NCBI GenBank assembly: GCA_002898535.1
Contig: BEHN01000010.1
Span: 20,833-84,832 of the forward strand
Direction of reading: 5' to 3'
DNA: 64,000 nt
Origin: a bacterium HR11
GTDB taxonomy: Bacteria; Acidobacteriota; HRBIN11
Part shown: positions 55,540-64,000 of the stretch, in pieces
Position numbering within the stretch: the stretch's first letter is position 1
How the letters are laid out: each line of letters starts with the position of its first letter
Translations under genes and position numbers: made by a program
Notes under the pieces: generated by a model
The model's database searches: none
Seen by the model: only the letters and a program-made list of their open reading frames with translations
What the model was told of the DNA's origin: nothing

Positions 55540-56490
55540 ATGGACATCGAAAAGGTCAAAGCCTACATCCGGGACCTCCCGGACGTGGCCGACTGGCCGG
55601 AGATGAATCGCCTCCTGGACCGGTCGGCCGAGCGGCTCGCCGCCACGTGGCGCCTGCCGGGCCTGGTCTGTCGGGCCCTCGGGGCCGACGCGGTCCAGGC
55701 CCTGCCCGGCGCCGCCGCCGTCGCCTGCGCTCACATCAGCATCGTCCTCGTGGACGACATCCTCGACCAGGACCCCCGGGGGCTCTACCACGAGATCGGC
55801 GAGGGGGCGGCGGCGAACCTGGCGCTGGCCTTTCAGGCGGCCGCCTTCCGGTGCCTCGAGCGGGCGCCCGTCGAGGCCGAACGCCGCACGGCCCTGCTTT
55901 CGGCCCTGGCCGAGACGGTCTTCCGGACGGCCCTCGGCCAGCACTTGGACGTCCGCCCTTGGGGGGACGAGACCGAGTACTGGCGGGTCCTCCGGACGAA
56001 GAGCACGCCCCTGTACGGGGCGGCCTTCTACTTCGGGGCCTTGCTGGCCCGGGCCGCCCCGGAGGTCGCCGACCGGCTCCGCCAGCTCGGCGTCCTGATG
56101 GGCGAGGTCGTCCAGCTCTACGACGACCTGATGGACGTCTTTCAGGAGGTTCCCCTCCCGGACTGGAAGCGGGCGTGGAACAACCTGCCGATTCTGTACG
56201 CCCTGACGGCCGATCACGCCGAGCGGGACCGCTTCCGGGCGCTCCTGGACCGGGTCGACGACCCGACGACCCTCCGGGAGGCCCAGGCGATCCTCGTCCG
56301 CTCGGGGGCCGTCAGCTACTGCGCCTATCATCTCGTCCAGCGCCAGCAGGCGGCCCGGGAACTCTTAAAGCAGATTCCCCTGACGGAGACGGAGCCCCTG
56401 ACGGACGTCTTCGTCCATCAAGTCGAGCCGTTGGTCCGCCTGTTTCAGACCCTGGGCGTCGAGGCGCCCTGGCGGCTTCTGGCGGGGTAA
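55540..56490 (+). CDS. ComQ-like isoprenyl diphosphate synthase
   Basis: This 316-residue all-helical class I isoprenoid enzyme has both aspartate motifs: VDDILDQD (Asp72, Asp73, Asp76) and YDDLMD (Asp195, Asp196, Asp199). Unlike chain-elongating synthases, the region after the first motif reads GEGAAANLALAFQAAAFR rather than the usual GD-LL block. That is what I recall for ComQ proteins that isoprenylate the ComX peptide. Family relatives also make plain polyprenyl diphosphates, so the substrate is uncertain. The start MDIEKVKAYI is chosen because upstream frame is repeat. It lies between the small peptide and the kinase gene, all on the same strand. Confidence 0.7.
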   Translation: MDIEKVKAYIRDLPDVADWPEMNRLLDRSAERLAATWRLPGLVCRALGADAVQALPGAAAVACAHISIVLVDDILDQDPRGLYHEIGEGAAANLALAFQAAAFRCLERAPVEAERRTALLSALAETVFRTALGQHLDVRPWGDETEYWRVLRTKSTPLYGAAFYFGALLARAAPEVADRLRQLGVLMGEVVQLYDDLMDVFQEVPLPDWKRAWNNLPILYALTADHAERDRFRALLDRVDDPTTLREAQAILVRSGAVSYCAYHLVQRQQAARELLKQIPLTETEPLTDVFVHQVEPLVRLFQTLGVEAPWRLLAG

Positions 56491-56829
56491 CGCGGTTGTT
56501 CGATTTGGAGGCGAGCTTCCGGGGGAGACCCTTACGCCATGGACGGAACTCTTCAGGTGATGCCGCCTGCTCGCCGTCCATCACCCTGCCCCTGTACTCC
56601 ACATGACCCTGCCCTAACGAGCGGGGCTCGGATGAAAAACGGCCCATCTGCCGAACTGCCGAAAATTCCCGATTGGAAAGCCCCCGCATGACGGCGGGCG
56701 CTCGGTGCTTCCCTTGACGCCGCCGTGACCGGCGGTGTTCGGACGGCGGACGCCGCCATAGCCGACAACGTCAGGAGGTTGGCCTACCGGACGGCTCGCT
56801 ACGAAGGATGCACATCGGGTTGGCAAGTT
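56491..56829. repeat. Intergenic region with minus-strand hairpin units before the kinase gene
   Basis: Hairpins of the AGTCAT family, read on the minus strand, lie at 56683-56698 (CCCGC/GCGGG, loop ATGACG on the plus strand) and 56717-56738 (loop GTGACC), 37 bases apart. GCCCATCTGCCGAACTGCC words precede them. A 50-codon frame at 56539 has a weak site and overlaps repeat. No other gene is seen. Confidence 0.55.
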
Positions 56830-56844
56830 GGGTTATAATAACCC
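56830..56844 (+). promoter_or_regulatory. Candidate kinase promoter with palindrome over the -10 box
   Basis: GGGTTATAATAACCC is a perfect 15-base palindrome that contains TATAAT (56834-56839), the best -10 match nearby. No good -35 is seen at the standard distance. A dimeric regulator could bind over the -10 box. The kinase start lies about 85-145 bases downstream. Confidence 0.45.
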
Positions 56845-56922
56845 GACTCGCTACCTGACCCCCGACACCGAGGACCGGCTTTGGGGTATTCGGGGTTGGG
56901 GAACCGGGTGTCGGGTGGACCT

Positions 56923-59900
56923 ATGGCCCGACATCCAGCGCCTAACGCTAAATCAAATCTTAGTGGGGCGGATGGTTCGGACATGAGGGTCCAGCGAGCT
57001 CCGGTCGCGCCCGGCCATCGGCTCGGCGTGGCGATGGGCCTGGCCACGCTGGCGGCCCTGGGCGTCTGGCTGTTCTATGCCTACGTCTTTGTGGCCCGGA
57101 CGCCCTATGCGGGGATCTGGCTCCACGGGAGCTGGCGGGTCGAGGCCGTCGAGCCGTCCGTCGAAAACCAGGCCCTCATTCGGCCGGGAGATCAGATTCT
57201 GGCCATCGGCAACTTAACCTATTCAGGGATCTTGGTCGACCGCCGGCGGGTCCCCTTTGCCGGGTTTCGACCCGGGGACCGGGTTCCCATTCGGCTGATT
57301 CGGGACGGCCGGGAGCGGGTCGTCGAGTGGACGCTTCCGGGGCCGACCCTGCGGGCCGTGGCGAAGCGTCTGTCGTTCTTCCTGCCGGTTTTCATCCTCT
57401 GGCTTTTAGGCTCCCTGGCGTGGTTTGTCCTGCGGCCCCGGAATGAGGCGTGGGCCCTCGTGATTCTGTTTCATCACGTGACGGCCGTCTGGCTGGCCGT
57501 GGGGACCGTGTCGGTTTACTGTACGGCCTGGTCGTCCCTCGTGCTCCATGCCGTCACGTGGCTGATGGCGCCCGTCTACCTGCACCTCCACCTGGTCCTG
57601 CCGACGCCCCTGCTGGCCCGGCGGGTCCGGCATCGTTCCTTAGGGGTCCTGTACGGGCTGGCCGGTATCCTCGCCGTCTTAGAGCTTTTCCAAGCACTCC
57701 CCTCTACGGCCTACTTTATCGGCTTCCTCGTGGCCGTCCTGGGGAGCCTGGTCCTTTTGGTCCTTCGGTGGTGGCTCCGGCGGGCGCCGGCCGAGCGGCA
57801 GGCGACGCGTCTGATGGCGACGGGCCTCCTGCTGGCCTTCGGGCCTTTGCTGGTCCTGCATGCCAGCTTTTTGTTGGCCCTGAAGGCTTACATTCAGCTC
57901 ACCACGATGGTCTTCCTCGTCCTCCTCGTGCCCGTCCTGCCGATGTTTTACGCCTATGCGGCCTTCAAGCGGTATCTCGGGGCGATGGAGGTCCGGGCGA
58001 ACCGCCTGCTGGGCCTGTACAGTTTCGGCCTCATCTACGTGACGGTTTATCTCTTGGTCCTCCTGCCGAGCCGCTGGTGGTTTGACACGCCGCCGGGGAT
58101 GCTGTTGTACAGTCTGGGGACGTCGGCCGTCTTTGTCCTGGCGGCGCCGGCCCTGCAGGCTCGCTTTCAGCGGCTCTTCAACCGGATCGCTTACGGGGCC
58201 CGGCACGACCCGACGGAGCTGTTGATCCTCTTTGCCCAGCGGATTCCCACGGCCCGGGACCAGAGGACACTGGTCGACATGCTGGCCGACGAGATGCTCC
58301 CGGCCCTGCTGATCCGGCAGTCGGCGTTATACGTCTGGCAGGAGGGCGTCTATGACCTCGTGTATGCGCGAGGCATCTCCCTGGATGAGAAGGAGGCGCT
58401 TCCGAGTCGTATCCCGGCGCTTCTGGCCGAGGCGGGCCGCTACCGGGCGCCCTTTCCGGGGACGCCGGCCGAGACGGACTGGGTCCGTCTGGTCATCCCC
58501 CTGACGGTCCAGGACCGCTGGATAGGCGTGTGGCTCTTCGGGGGTCGGGACCCGGACGACTTCTATCCCCAGGCAGACGTGGACCTGCTGACGGCTCTGG
58601 CGGGTCAGGTGGCCGTCGGCCTGGAAAATACTCGGCTCTATGCTGATCTTCGCCAGCGGGCCCAACAGTTGCAGGAGCTGTACGACCGGACCCGCTTCAC
58701 CCAATTTGCGGTCGACCATGCGTCGGATGCGGCCCTCTGGGTAGACGACCGGGGTCGGATCAGATACGCCAATCACGCCGCCTGTCGTCTGCTGGGTCGG
58801 ACGCCGGAGGCCGTCGTCGGGGTCTGGGTCCGAGACTTGCGTCTGGAGGTCCCGGAGGTCACATGGGAGGCTTTCTGTAACAAGCTGAAGGCCGAGGGCG
58901 TCGCCAAGGTCGAGGTCCGCTACCGGACACCGGAGGGGTCGTCGATCCCCTTGGAGCTGACGGTCAACCGGGTGAGTTTCGGGGCGCGGTCGTACGACTG
59001 CGTCTTTGCCCGGGATATCAAGGACCGGAAGGAGGCCGAGGCGGCTATCCGGAAGCTCCTGGCCGAGACGGAGGAGCAGGCGGCGTGGCTTCGGGAGATC
59101 CTGGACACGGTCTCGGAGGGGATCATCCTGCTGGATGGTCAACGGCGAGTCGTGCGGGCGAACCCCTTGGGGATGGCTTACCTGGAGGTCTTGGCCGGCC
59201 CTTACATCGGGGCCGAGTTGACCCGTTTGGGGGACCGGCGGCTCGATGAGTTTTTGCAACCCTCCCATGGGGGGACGCTCCAGGAGGTCGAGGTCGCCGG
59301 TCCGCCCCGGCGGATCTTTGAGGTCGACGCCCGTCCGATTCGACGGCTCCAGGGCGGATGGGTCGTCGTCCTGCGGGACGTGACGGAGCGACGGGAGATT
59401 CAGGAGCGGGTCCAGACCCAGGAGCGCTTGGCGGCCATCGGCCAGTTGGCGGCCGGGATCGCCCATGACTTCAACAACCTGCTGACGGGGATGATGGGCT
59501 TTGCGGAGCTCCTGCGGGACCATCCGGACCTGCCGGCGCAGGCCCGGGAGTGGGCCAGCACGATCCTCCAGCAGGGTCGGTCAGCGGCTCAACTCATTCG
59601 GCAGATCCTCGACTTCAGCCGCAAGAGCCTGATGGAGAAACAGCCCGTCGAGCTGGTGGCCTTCCTGAGCGAGGCGGCCAAGCTGTTTCAACGGACGCTG
59701 ACGGCCAGCATCGAGGTCAGCTTCGAATATGAAGCGGGCGAGTACTGGGTCCACGGGGACCCGGCCCAGCTCCAGCAGATTCTGATGAATCTGGTCCTGA
59801 ACGCCCGGGATGCGATGCCAAAGGGAGGCCGACTGACGATTCGGCTCGGGCGACTTCATTTGGCGGAGGGCGCCGGGGTGCCTTATCCGGGCATGGGGCC

Positions 59901-60594
59901 CGGCGAGTGGGTCCGCCTGGAGGTCAGCGACACGGGCACGGGCATCCCGTCGGAGATCCTGCCTCGCATCTTTGAGCCGTTCTTTACGACGAAGGAGCGG
60001 GGTCGGGGGACGGGCCTGGGCCTGGCGCAGGTGTACGGCCTGGTCCGTCAGCATGACGGCTTTATCGACGTCCGGAGCCAGGTCGGCGTCGGGACGACCT
60101 TCATCATTTACCTGCCGGCCCTGCGGCGGGCGGCCGTGGCGCCGGCGGTGGCCGCCGTGTCGGAGACCCTTCCGACGGGCGGCGGGGAGCTGATTTTGCT
60201 GGTCGAAGACGAGGACGCCGTTCGGGCAGTCCTCCAAGCGATGTTGGAACGGCTGGGCTATCGGGTGGTCGCCGCCGCCAGCGGGCCGGAGGCGATCCGG
60301 CTCTATCAGGACTACCGGGGACAGGTCGCCCTCGTCTTGTCCGACATGGTCATGCCCGGTATGAACGGTCTGGCCCTTCTTCAGGCCCTCCAGGCCATCG
60401 ACCCCCGGGTCCGCATGGTCTTGGCCACGGGGCATCCCCTGGGGGAGGAAATTCGGGAGTTCCTCCAGCGGGGCCTCGTCGGTTGGATTCAGAAGCCCGT
60501 CCAACTGGCGGACCTGGCCCGTCTGCTCCGGCAGACCCTTCGGAAGGCCCCGGCCCCGGCGGTCATCGACTTCCAGACCCGGAAGGTCACCTGA
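56923..60594 (+). CDS. ComP-like hybrid sensor histidine kinase (TM-PDZ-multi-TM, GAF, PAS, HK, REC)
   Basis: This protein has about 1223 residues. One helix (about 34-57) is followed by an extracytoplasmic PDZ-like domain (about 60-140: [26 protein letters not shown]). Some eight more helices (about 150-415) come next, then a GAF-like domain (435-600) and two PAS domains. The kinase core has phospho-acceptor His848 in [11 protein letters not shown]-box [10 protein letters not shown] and G-boxes DTGTGIP and [10 protein letters not shown]-terminal receiver has Asp1141 in [11 protein letters not shown]. The sensor topology recalls Bacillus ComP. No DNA-binding domain or separate regulator follows, so the output partner lies elsewhere. 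ATG 56923 or 56983 (MRVQRAP) could start it. Confidence 0.85.
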   Translation: MARHPAPNAKSNLSGADGSDMRVQRAPVAPGHRLGVAMGLATLAALGVWLFYAYVFVARTPYAGIWLHGSWRVEAVEPSVENQALIRPGDQILAIGNLTYSGILVDRRRVPFAGFRPGDRVPIRLIRDGRERVVEWTLPGPTLRAVAKRLSFFLPVFILWLLGSLAWFVLRPRNEAWALVILFHHVTAVWLAVGTVSVYCTAWSSLVLHAVTWLMAPVYLHLHLVLPTPLLARRVRHRSLGVLYGLAGILAVLELFQALPSTAYFIGFLVAVLGSLVLLVLRWWLRRAPAERQATRLMATGLLLAFGPLLVLHASFLLALKAYIQLTTMVFLVLLVPVLPMFYAYAAFKRYLGAMEVRANRLLGLYSFGLIYVTVYLLVLLPSRWWFDTPPGMLLYSLGTSAVFVLAAPALQARFQRLFNRIAYGARHDPTELLILFAQRIPTARDQRTLVDMLADEMLPALLIRQSALYVWQEGVYDLVYARGISLDEKEALPSRIPALLAEAGRYRAPFPGTPAETDWVRLVIPLTVQDRWIGVWLFGGRDPDDFYPQADVDLLTALAGQVAVGLENTRLYADLRQRAQQLQELYDRTRFTQFAVDHASDAALWVDDRGRIRYANHAACRLLGRTPEAVVGVWVRDLRLEVPEVTWEAFCNKLKAEGVAKVEVRYRTPEGSSIPLELTVNRVSFGARSYDCVFARDIKDRKEAEAAIRKLLAETEEQAAWLREILDTVSEGIILLDGQRRVVRANPLGMAYLEVLAGPYIGAELTRLGDRRLDEFLQPSHGGTLQEVEVAGPPRRIFEVDARPIRRLQGGWVVVLRDVTERREIQERVQTQERLAAIGQLAAGIAHDFNNLLTGMMGFAELLRDHPDLPAQAREWASTILQQGRSAAQLIRQILDFSRKSLMEKQPVELVAFLSEAAKLFQRTLTASIEVSFEYEAGEYWVHGDPAQLQQILMNLVLNARDAMPKGGRLTIRLGRLHLAEGAGVPYPGMGPGEWVRLEVSDTGTGIPSEILPRIFEPFFTTKERGRGTGLGLAQVYGLVRQHDGFIDVRSQVGVGTTFIIYLPALRRAAVAPAVAAVSETLPTGGGELILLVEDEDAVRAVLQAMLERLGYRVVAAASGPEAIRLYQDYRGQVALVLSDMVMPGMNGLALLQALQAIDPRVRMVLATGHPLGEEIREFLQRGLVGWIQKPVQLADLARLLRQTLRKAPAPAVIDFQTRKVT

Positions 60595-60630
60595 CGACGG
60601 GACGGCCCATCGGGCTGGACAGGACGGCTT

Positions 60631-62130
60631 TCACTCCGGCGGGGTATAGGCCTCCGGCTGGGGCTTGCGGCCCTGGGGTTCGGCCGACGTCCGGTCGGTC
60701 CAGCGCAGGCGGCGGAGGAGGGTCGACACGTGGACCGGCGTGTAGCCCCGCTGGCGGAGGCCCCGGACCAGCTCGGGGAGGACGTCGACCATCCGGTCGC
60801 CGGCCGGCCGACGGGACCCGAGATGCATCAGGACGATCCCGCCGTTAATCCCGTGGGGCGACCGTTCGGCCAGAGCCAGGATGTCCCGCACAATGGCCGA
60901 AGCGGGACGGTACATCGGATGCGTCGGGTCGTCGACCCAATCCATCGTATCCAGCGTCCAGCCCGGCTCGACGGTCCAGCCTACGTGAGTGTACCCCAGG
61001 ACGGCGGCCCAGCGGCGGAGCTCGGCGTTGTGCTCTCCGTAGGGCGCCCGCCACAGGGGGGCCATCGTCCGACCCGTCACGGCCCGGAAGCGGCGGGCCG
61101 TCTCGGTCAACTCAAATTGCAGGGCCTGGGGCGTCACGTCCGGCAAGGTCGCCTGCTGACGGGTCTGTTGATAAGCCGTCCAGTGCCGATGGTTTAGGGT
61201 GTGGTTGCCGACCTCGACCCAGGGGCTCTCGGCGAGCCGTCGGGTGGCTTCGGGATGCCGATCGATGAATTCGCCCGTCAGGAAGACGGTCACGGGAAGT
61301 TGGAGGACCTCGACCTGACGGATGAGGGCGTCCACGTCTTGGTCGGAAAAGCTTCCGTCGAAGGTCAGGGCGACCTCGGGCCGATTCGGGTTGCCCCGAA
61401 GCAGGTTGTCAGGCCCCCGCTGGACGTAGCGAAGCCCCGTGGCGCTCCGGTCGGCCACCTGATAGACCACGATGGCCGGCGAGAAGACCTCGCTCCCGTC
61501 CGGCCCGCGCCCCTGGACTTGCAGGAGATTGTCGTCGGCGACGAGCGGGACGTCCGGAAAGACGAAGGTCCCGTCCTCCCCGGATACGGTCGTCGCGGCG
61601 GCTTCCCCGTTGACCCACAGGGTTAGGGACTGCCGGCGGGGCCCCTGGCCTTCCACGGTGACGCGGGGCGCGCTCAGGCGGGCGCCGAAGGCCGGACGCA
61701 GGATGCGAATGGATTCGTGCATCGGGAGGCTCGGCGTTTCGGACGGACGGGTCGAGGGCGGCGTCGCCGGGATCGATCGGTGCGGCCCCTCGGACCGATG
61801 GCGACTCAGTCGAAGGGCCAGGCCCGCGCCGACCAGACCGGCGGCCAGCAGGGAAGCGAGGCCGATCGGGACGGCATGGCGACGGGCCCAATCGGAAAAT
61901 CGGCGGACCCGGTTCTCGACCTCCCAGGCCCAGTAGCAGAGTTCCCCGCAGAAAATGTGATGCGCCCGCCGATGCTGGCACCGGGGGCACAGCCATCGCT
62001 GACAGCGGTAACATCGCCGGCGGGCCGTCCGGGTCGGGTGCTGAAAGCAGACTCGCTCCGGCCCGGCGGCGGATGGGCCTCCGACGGAGGCGTCTGTCAT
62101 CGGGACCTGTCTTTTCGAGCCCCCCGGCAT
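60631..62130 (-). CDS. Membrane-anchored polysaccharide deacetylase with N-terminal zinc (B-box-like) domain
   Basis: This protein has about 499 residues. A Cys/His-rich N-terminus (CFQHPTRTARRRCYRCQRWLCPRCQHRRAHHIFCGELC-type spacing) precedes a membrane helix (VPIGLASLLAAGLVGAGLAL), an Ig-like segment and a NodB domain. NodB blocks are LTFDGSFSDQD, GNHTLNHRHW (His-x-x-x-His), LWRAPYGEHN and GIVLMHLGS. The usual TFDD has become TFDG, removing one metal-ligand Asp, although a later Asp may replace it. It probably deacetylates peptidoglycan or an exopolysaccharide outside the membrane. Start 62130 (MPGG) or 62100 (MTDASVGG). It converges on the kinase gene and diverges from thiS. Confidence 0.8.
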   Translation of the reverse strand: MPGGSKRQVPMTDASVGGPSAAGPERVCFQHPTRTARRRCYRCQRWLCPRCQHRRAHHIFCGELCYWAWEVENRVRRFSDWARRHAVPIGLASLLAAGLVGAGLALRLSRHRSEGPHRSIPATPPSTRPSETPSLPMHESIRILRPAFGARLSAPRVTVEGQGPRRQSLTLWVNGEAAATTVSGEDGTFVFPDVPLVADDNLLQVQGRGPDGSEVFSPAIVVYQVADRSATGLRYVQRGPDNLLRGNPNRPEVALTFDGSFSDQDVDALIRQVEVLQLPVTVFLTGEFIDRHPEATRRLAESPWVEVGNHTLNHRHWTAYQQTRQQATLPDVTPQALQFELTETARRFRAVTGRTMAPLWRAPYGEHNAELRRWAAVLGYTHVGWTVEPGWTLDTMDWVDDPTHPMYRPASAIVRDILALAERSPHGINGGIVLMHLGSRRPAGDRMVDVLPELVRGLRQRGYTPVHVSTLLRRLRWTDRTSAEPQGRKPQPEAYTPPE

Positions 62131-62174
62131 CGTGGGTCGCCCTCCGGCCCGGCGGGCCGCCGAACTCGGACGAA

Positions 62175-62183
62175 TGCTATAAT
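62175..62183 (+). promoter_or_regulatory. Extended -10 promoter for thiS
   Basis: TGCTATAAT is an exact extended -10 (TGn-TATAAT). The gene starts 21 bases after it at 62204, with AGGGA as ribosome-binding site, so the leader would be very short. Confidence 0.6.
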
Positions 62184-62203
62184 TGTAGCAGGGATACAAG
62201 ACG

Positions 62204-62425
62204 ATGCGTCTGCGGGTCAACGGTGAGTGGACGGAGTGGCCAGCGCCGATGACGGTCGCCGACCTGCTGGAGCGCCTGGGCCTGGGGGGGGTGGCCGTCG
62301 GGATCGCCGTCGCCGTCAACAACGAGGTCGTCCCCCGGGCCCGGTGGTCCGAGACGGTCTTACAGGACGGGGACGTCGTCGAGATCGTGCGGGCCGTCGC
62401 CGGCGGTCGGGGCGTCCCGGCCTGA
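62204..62425 (+). CDS. thiS: ThiS-like sulfur carrier with residues after the Gly-Gly
   Basis: This 73-residue ubiquitin-fold protein has the ThiS/MoaD pattern: MRLRVNGEWTEW, TVADLLERLGL, GIAVAVNNEVVPRARW, LQDGDVVEIVRAVAGG. ThiS normally ends at Gly-Gly, whose carboxylate becomes the thiocarboxylate for thiazole synthesis. Here five residues (RGVPA) follow GG, so either the tail is trimmed by a protease or the protein is not functional as a carrier until processed. No thiG, thiF or thiO is in the window. A clear extended -10 promoter precedes it. Confidence 0.82.
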   Translation: MRLRVNGEWTEWPAPMTVADLLERLGLGGVAVGIAVAVNNEVVPRARWSETVLQDGDVVEIVRAVAGGRGVPA

Positions 62426-62485
62426 AGCCTCCGGGGCCGTTGAGAGCCCTCATCTCAGCCACGCTCGCCCGAGCGGTCAGGGCCT

Positions 62486-63631
62486 TTACTTACGGAACAG
62501 TCGATGCAGGCGGGCCGTCCCGTTTTCGATCCGGACGATCACGACGTCCCGCTCGGCGTCCCCGGAAGGGCCGAATCGAATCCGACCGGCGGGGCCCTCG
62601 TAGTCGAGCGTCCGTAGGGCCTGCCGGAGGCTTTCGACGTCCCAGGCCGACGCCTTTCGGAGGGCCGCCGCCAGGATGTGCATGGCGTCATAAGCCGCCA
62701 CGGCGTCCGGGGTCGGTCGCTTCTGGAACCGCTTCACGTATTCCCGGACGAACGCCTGGTTGCGCTCTCCCGGTAGGTCGGGATGATAGAGCGTGGTGTA
62801 GTACCCTCGCCGGAATGCCGGTCCTGTGGCTTTCAGGATGTCCTCGGCGTCCCACGTGTCTGACCCGATGAGGAGGGCCGAAATCCCCAGGTGCTCGAGT
62901 GTCCGGACGATGCGGACGGTATCGGCGACGTGCCCCGGCAGGTAGAGAGCGACCGGGCCGGACGCCCGAGCCTTCAGGGGCTTGAGGATACCCGTGAAGT
63001 CGGTCGTGGCTTCGTCGTAAGTCAGGACCCCCTCGACCCGACCGCCGAGGGATTCAAATTCCTGGCGGAACGCCTCGCTCAGGTGACTGCTGTAAGCGCT
63101 GGACACGTCTCGCAGGACCCAGACGGCGGCCAGCTTCAGCTCCTGGCGAGCAAAGGCGGCCGCCGCTCGGGCCTGGTTCACGTCGGAGAAGGACACCCGA
63201 AACACGTGAGTCGCGCCCTTCGTGAGGTCGGGATGCGTCGCAAAGGGCATGATGAAGACCATCGAGGCCTTCTGACAGAGGGTCGCGACCGGCCGGGCGA
63301 CCTCGGACGTCGTCCCCCCGATGATGGCCACGACCTGACGTTCCCGGACCCAGCGGCTGGCGACGGCGGCGGCCTGTTGGGGTTGGCTTCCGTCGTCGCC
63401 CCAGAGGACCTCGACGGGCCGGCCCCGGATGCCCCCGGCGGCGTTGATTTCATCGACGGCCATCTGGAGGCCCTGGCGGTTGCCCTCGCCGTAACTCTGA
63501 CTGGTCCCCGTGAGGGAGAAGAGAGCCCCGACCCGCACGGGCTCGACGGGCATCTCGGGCGGACGCCCGAGGACGCCCGCCGCCGTCAGCCAGAGACTCA
63601 TGCCGATGAGAAGGCTACCGAGCGGCCTCAT
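62486..63631 (-). CDS. Periplasmic Leu/Ile/Val-type ABC substrate-binding protein
   Basis: This 381-residue protein has a signal peptide (PLGSLLIGMSLWLTAAGVLG) and the type I periplasmic binding fold: VRVGALFSLTGTSQSYGEGNRQGLQMAVDEINAAGGIRGRPVEVLWGDDGS, VVAIIGGTTSEVARPVA, HPDLTKGATHVFRVSFSD, then QAFVREYVKRFQKRPTPDAVAAYDAMHIL. It binds branched-chain amino acids or related ligands. No permease or ATPase genes are adjacent in the window, so the transporter may lie elsewhere. ATG 63631 has a GGGGAGG site. Confidence 0.87.
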   Translation of the reverse strand: MRPLGSLLIGMSLWLTAAGVLGRPPEMPVEPVRVGALFSLTGTSQSYGEGNRQGLQMAVDEINAAGGIRGRPVEVLWGDDGSQPQQAAAVASRWVRERQVVAIIGGTTSEVARPVATLCQKASMVFIMPFATHPDLTKGATHVFRVSFSDVNQARAAAAFARQELKLAAVWVLRDVSSAYSSHLSEAFRQEFESLGGRVEGVLTYDEATTDFTGILKPLKARASGPVALYLPGHVADTVRIVRTLEHLGISALLIGSDTWDAEDILKATGPAFRRGYYTTLYHPDLPGERNQAFVREYVKRFQKRPTPDAVAAYDAMHILAAALRKASAWDVESLRQALRTLDYEGPAGRIRFGPSGDAERDVVIVRIENGTARLHRLFRK

Positions 63632-64000
63632 ACCCGCCTCCCCTGAGTCATGACTTCAAGAGCGGATTATTCGTGGGTGATCAACTCCACCGGCCTTTTC
63701 GGAACGCCGGGAGCCATCTGCACATGGATCCTTCCCGCCTCTTCCCCTCCGGGCACCGTCATTACGCCGGCCACATCGGGTTTTTCGATGGATCCCCCCA
63801 TCTTAGCAGAGTCGTTCGGTTCGTGAAAACCCCATGGATTCGGCTTTTTCGACCCTTCGGGAGGACGGTTTTTCAAGCCAAGGACCATTCGGGCATTCGG
63901 CTAAGGGTCCAAAAGGTCCTGCCATCCAGGGCTCTATCGGCCGGTCGGCCCAAGGCCGTGGCTCGTCACTGCGTTCCTTCGTCACTCCGTCACTTTGAAA
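63632..64000. mobile_element. MITE-like element, copy D, truncated by the window end
   Basis: CAGAGTCGTTCGGTTCGTGA at 63807-63826 is an element end. The following ATTCGGCTTTTTCGACCCTT and GGTTTTTCAAG match the inner part of copies A and B in the orientation seen at the left of copy B. The rest diverges and runs out of the window. The bases before 63807 hold no gene. Confidence 0.65.

Noticed and set aside
56539..56691. 50-codon frame with a Trp near its C-terminus, as an alternative ComX-like peptide between synthase and kinase
   Set aside because: The binding site is distant and weak, and most of the frame reads the GCCCATCTGCCGAACTGCC repeat; the 55088 frame is far better supported.

Overview
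The window is high-GC, dense, chromosome-like DNA from a diderm (outer-membrane) bacterium. An outer membrane is implied by a TamB-like protein, a small beta-barrel protein, an alpha-2-macroglobulin and an MsbA-like exporter. A DUF6677-like membrane gene, a SpoIVB-type S55 protease in a non-sporulation setting and Arg-rich proteins make an Acidobacteriota or related thermophilic lineage my best guess. That is inference: no rRNA or other decisive marker is present. There is no phage, plasmid or CRISPR module.

Layout. 0.1-6.0 kb (+): membrane proteins, a VanZ/S55-protease fusion, a secreted beta-propeller protein and a DUF2752 protein. 6.1-17.2 kb (-): PAP2 phosphatase, NAD epimerase, accB, efp, M20 peptidase, pgk, a type IV pilus module (pilM, pilB, pilC) and a four-helix/zinc-finger protein. 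17.5-27.1 kb (+): tamB-like gene, divIVA, hutI, AAA ATPase and VWA partner. Two near-identical inverted 259-bp elements flank divIVA-hutI-AAA. 27.1-30.2 kb (-): ABC exporter, Mut7-C protein, beta-barrel. 30.4-35.1 kb (+): alpha-2-macroglobulin carrying a GspG-like insert. 35.6-41.5 kb: APC permease (-), Cys-rich secreted peptide and propeller-like protein (+), protoporphyrinogen oxidase and MFS transporter (-). 41.6-43.5 kb (+): tsaE and xerD. 43.4-51.8 kb (-): tilS-hpt-ftsH-folP-cdaA-cdaR housekeeping run, then a glutamate dehydrogenase. 52.3-54.3 kb: three tRNAs and a TusA/rhodanese pair. 55.1-60.6 kb (+): a 52-aa peptide ending in YWF, a ComQ-like isoprenyl diphosphate synthase and a ComP-like (TM-PDZ-multi-TM) hybrid histidine kinase. 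60.6-63.6 kb: polysaccharide deacetylase, thiS and a Leu/Ile/Val-type binding protein.

The two most unusual things are these. (1) The 55-60.6 kb locus looks like a comQXP-type isoprenylated-peptide signalling system outside the Firmicutes. (2) The intergenic repeats are unusually rich: MITE-like elements with 20-bp inverted ends placed directly after stop codons, arrays of small hairpins whose stems covary around a constant AGTCAT-like loop every 30-37 bp, and many short degenerate word repeats arranged as inverted pairs.

All calls come from reading the sequence and translations. No database search was run.
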